From: Brachynemurus nebulosus
Lineage: Eukaryota; Arthropoda; Insecta; Neuroptera; Myrmeleontidae
NCBI GenBank assembly: GCA_035578155.1
Contig: JAPWDM010000005.1
Span: forward strand, 44,218,454-44,282,453
Direction of reading: 5' to 3'
Length of the DNA: 64,000 bases
Made by a program: the position numbers and the translations under genes. The number at the start of each line of letters is the position of its first letter. The stretch's first letter is position 1. Below are positions 62,212-64,000 of this stretch, one piece after another. The notes beneath the pieces were generated by a model, which had not been told where the DNA came from, did not search any database, and was given only the letters and a program-made list of their open reading frames with translations.

Positions 62212-62290
62212 GACACTGAACATATGAAGACATCATTTTATGTACCTAAAAAAGGTACAAACGTGTACAAACGAAACTCTATAAAATGCC
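62212..62290. repeat. Satellite inversion junction J2
   Basis: CATCATTTTATGTACC runs into AAAAAAGGTACAAACG. This is the mirror copy of J1. Adjacent monomers at both sites share private variants such as CAACGGGTTCGG, CATCGTATT and TATAAAGACGG, so the sites are duplicates of one event rather than independent breaks. Confidence 0.85.
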
Positions 62291-64000
62291 GTCTTTATAT
62301 ATTCAATGTCTCAAAAAACACAAATTTAATTCGACCTAGAATGTTTCGAATACGATGTATCTCCGAACCCGTTGAGGTACAAACGAAAAGAAAAAAGATA
62401 CAAAGGTGTACAAACGAACCTCTATAAAATGCCGTCTTCATATTTTCAATGTCTCTAAAAACACAAATTTATATCGACCTAGAATGTTTCGAATATAATG
62501 TATCTCCGAACCCTTTGAGGTACAAACGAAAAGAGGAAAGGTACAAACCTGTACAAGCGAACCTCTATAAAATGCCGTATTCATATTTTCAATGTCTCTA
62601 AAAACACAAATTTAATTCGACCTAGAATGATTCGAATACGATGTATCTCCGAACCCCTTGAGGTACAAACGAAAAGGAAAAAGGTGCAAACGTGTGGAAA
62701 TGAAGCTCTCTTAAATGCCGTCGTCATATTTTCAATGTCTCTAAAAATACAAATTTAATTCGACCTAGAATGTTTCGAATAACATGTATCTGCGAACCCT
62801 TTGAGGTACAAAAGAAAAGAGAAAAGGTACAAACGTGTACAAACGAACCTCTATAAAATTCCGTCTTCATATTTTCAATGTCTCTAAAAATACAAATTTG
62901 ATTCGACCTAGAATGTTGCGAAAGACATGTATCTCCGAACCCTTTGAGGTACAAACGAAAAGAAAAGAGGTACAAACGTGTGGAAATGAAGCTCACTTAA
63001 ATGCCGTCGTCATATTTTCAATGTCTCTAAAAATACAAATTTAATTCGACCTAGAATATTTCGAATAACATGTATCTCCGAACCCTTTGAGGTACAAACG
63101 AAAAGAAAAAAGGTACAAACGTGTACAGACGAACCTCTATAAAATGACGTCTTCATATTTTCAGTGTCTCTAAAAACACAAATTTAATTCGACCCAGAAT
63201 GTTTCGAATAACATGTATCTCCGAACCCTTTGAGGTAAGAACGAAAAGAAAAAAGGTACAAACGTGTACAAACGAACCTCTATAAAATGCCGTCTTCATA
63301 TTTTCAATGTCTCTAAAAATACAAATTTAATTCGACCTAGAATGTTTCGAATAATATGTATCTGCGAACCCTTTGAGGTACAAACGAAAAGAAAAAAGGT
63401 ACAAACGTGTACAAACGAACCTCTATAAAATTCCGTCTTCATATTTTAATGTCTCTAAAAATACAAATTTGATTCGACCTAGAATGTTTCGAATAACATG
63501 TATCTCCAAACCCTTTGAGGTACAAACGAAAAGAAAAAAGGTACAAACGTGTACAAACGAACCTCTATAAAATTCCGTCTTCATATTTTCAATGTCTCTA
63601 AAAGTACAAATTTGATTCGACCTAGAATGTTTCGAATAACATGTATCTCCGAACCTTTTGAGGTACAAACGAAAAGAAAAAAGGTACAAACCTGTACAGA
63701 CGAAACTCTATAAAAGGACGTCTTCATATTTTCAGTGTCTCTAAAAACACAAATTTAATTCGACCTAGAATGTTTCGAATACGATGTACCTGCGAACCCT
63801 TTGAGGTACAAACGAAAAGAAAAAAGGTACAAACGTGTACAAACGAACCTCTATAAAATTCCGTCTTCATATTTTCAATGTCTCTAAAAATACAAATTTG
63901 ATTCGACCTAGAATGTTTCGAATAACATGTATCTCCTAACCCTTTTAGGTACAAACGAAAAGAAAAAAGGTACAAACCTGTACAGACGAACCTCTATAAA

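Larger units (their letters stand above)
59027..64000. repeat. Satellite array, 143-bp monomer, about 34 copies
   Basis: The monomer contains TTTGTACCTCAAAGGGTTCG, GAGATACATGTTATTCGAAA, CATTCTAGGTCGAATTAAAT, GAGACATTGAAAATATGAAG and CGGCATTTTATAGAGGTTCG. Starts at 59221, 59364, 59507, 59650, 59792 and 59935 give the 143-bp period, and the inverted part repeats it (63081, 63224, 63367). Units before about 59162 are diverged edge copies. Orientation is forward to about 61070, reverse to about 61677, forward to about 62246, then reverse to the window end, where the array continues. The many short frames reading VQTKRKKVQTCTNEPL are translations of the monomer; 143 is not a multiple of three, so no long frame persists and there is no protein gene here. 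Confidence 0.95.

Noticed and set aside
61312..63975. Many short frames reading VQTKRKKVQTCTNEPL-like peptides
   Set aside because: They derive from the 143-bp satellite monomer on both strands; the period is not a multiple of three and no splice pattern supports a gene.
59027..64000. CRISPR-like array of regular repeats
   Set aside because: The 143-bp units are tandem with no unique spacers, and the DNA is eukaryotic; it is satellite DNA.

Overview
This is a strongly AT-rich eukaryotic window that looks like insect nuclear DNA. The main evidence is one exon (2031-2239, minus strand) that reads as the first immunoglobulin domain of a Beaten path (beat) family protein, an arthropod neuronal adhesion family. 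The transposon content also fits an insect: many hAT-type and TA-flanked short elements, Helitron-like repeats and LINE tails. The order cannot be fixed from sequence; a hemipteran is possible but unproven. There is no bacterial-style gene organisation. No other host protein-coding exon could be supported, so most of the window is intron and/or intergenic DNA filled with repeats. Layout. 1-2240: two perfect hairpins, a LINE 3' end cut by a hAT-like MITE, then the beat exon. 2240-13300: mostly plain AT-rich DNA with a hAT MITE, one copy of a 458-bp inverted-repeat element, a tRNA-Thr-like locus, two Helitron-like repeats and a long repeat-family copy with an (AT)n core. 13881-15537: three hAT elements nested inside one another, the middle one with a decayed transposase C-terminus. 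17283-22146: more hAT-type elements. 22567-23975: a long-armed inverted-repeat element split by a 5'-truncated LINE with a perfect 17-bp target duplication. 24464-32540: a TA-flanked MITE, the second 458-bp element, a GC-rich hairpin cluster, a foldback element beside its longer relative, and a 32-bp minisatellite. 32619-46975: a run of 0.4-1.3 kb elements with terminal inverted repeats. 46984-58890: two more copies of the (AT)n-core repeat, further MITEs, and a pogo-like deletion derivative. About 59027 to the window end: a satellite array of 143-bp monomers whose orientation flips three times. Cross-cutting pattern. In several otherwise unrelated elements (20699-22146, 24464-24867, 32619-33780, 35021-36313, 43147-44258, 52031-53022, 54211-54774, 56543-57419) a 11-20 bp motif is reiterated inside the element on both strands; in most of them it is also the end motif. 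Together with the flipped satellite this is the most unusual structural signal here. All boundaries, target duplications and repeat matches were found by eye, without alignment software, so exact limits of older elements are approximate.
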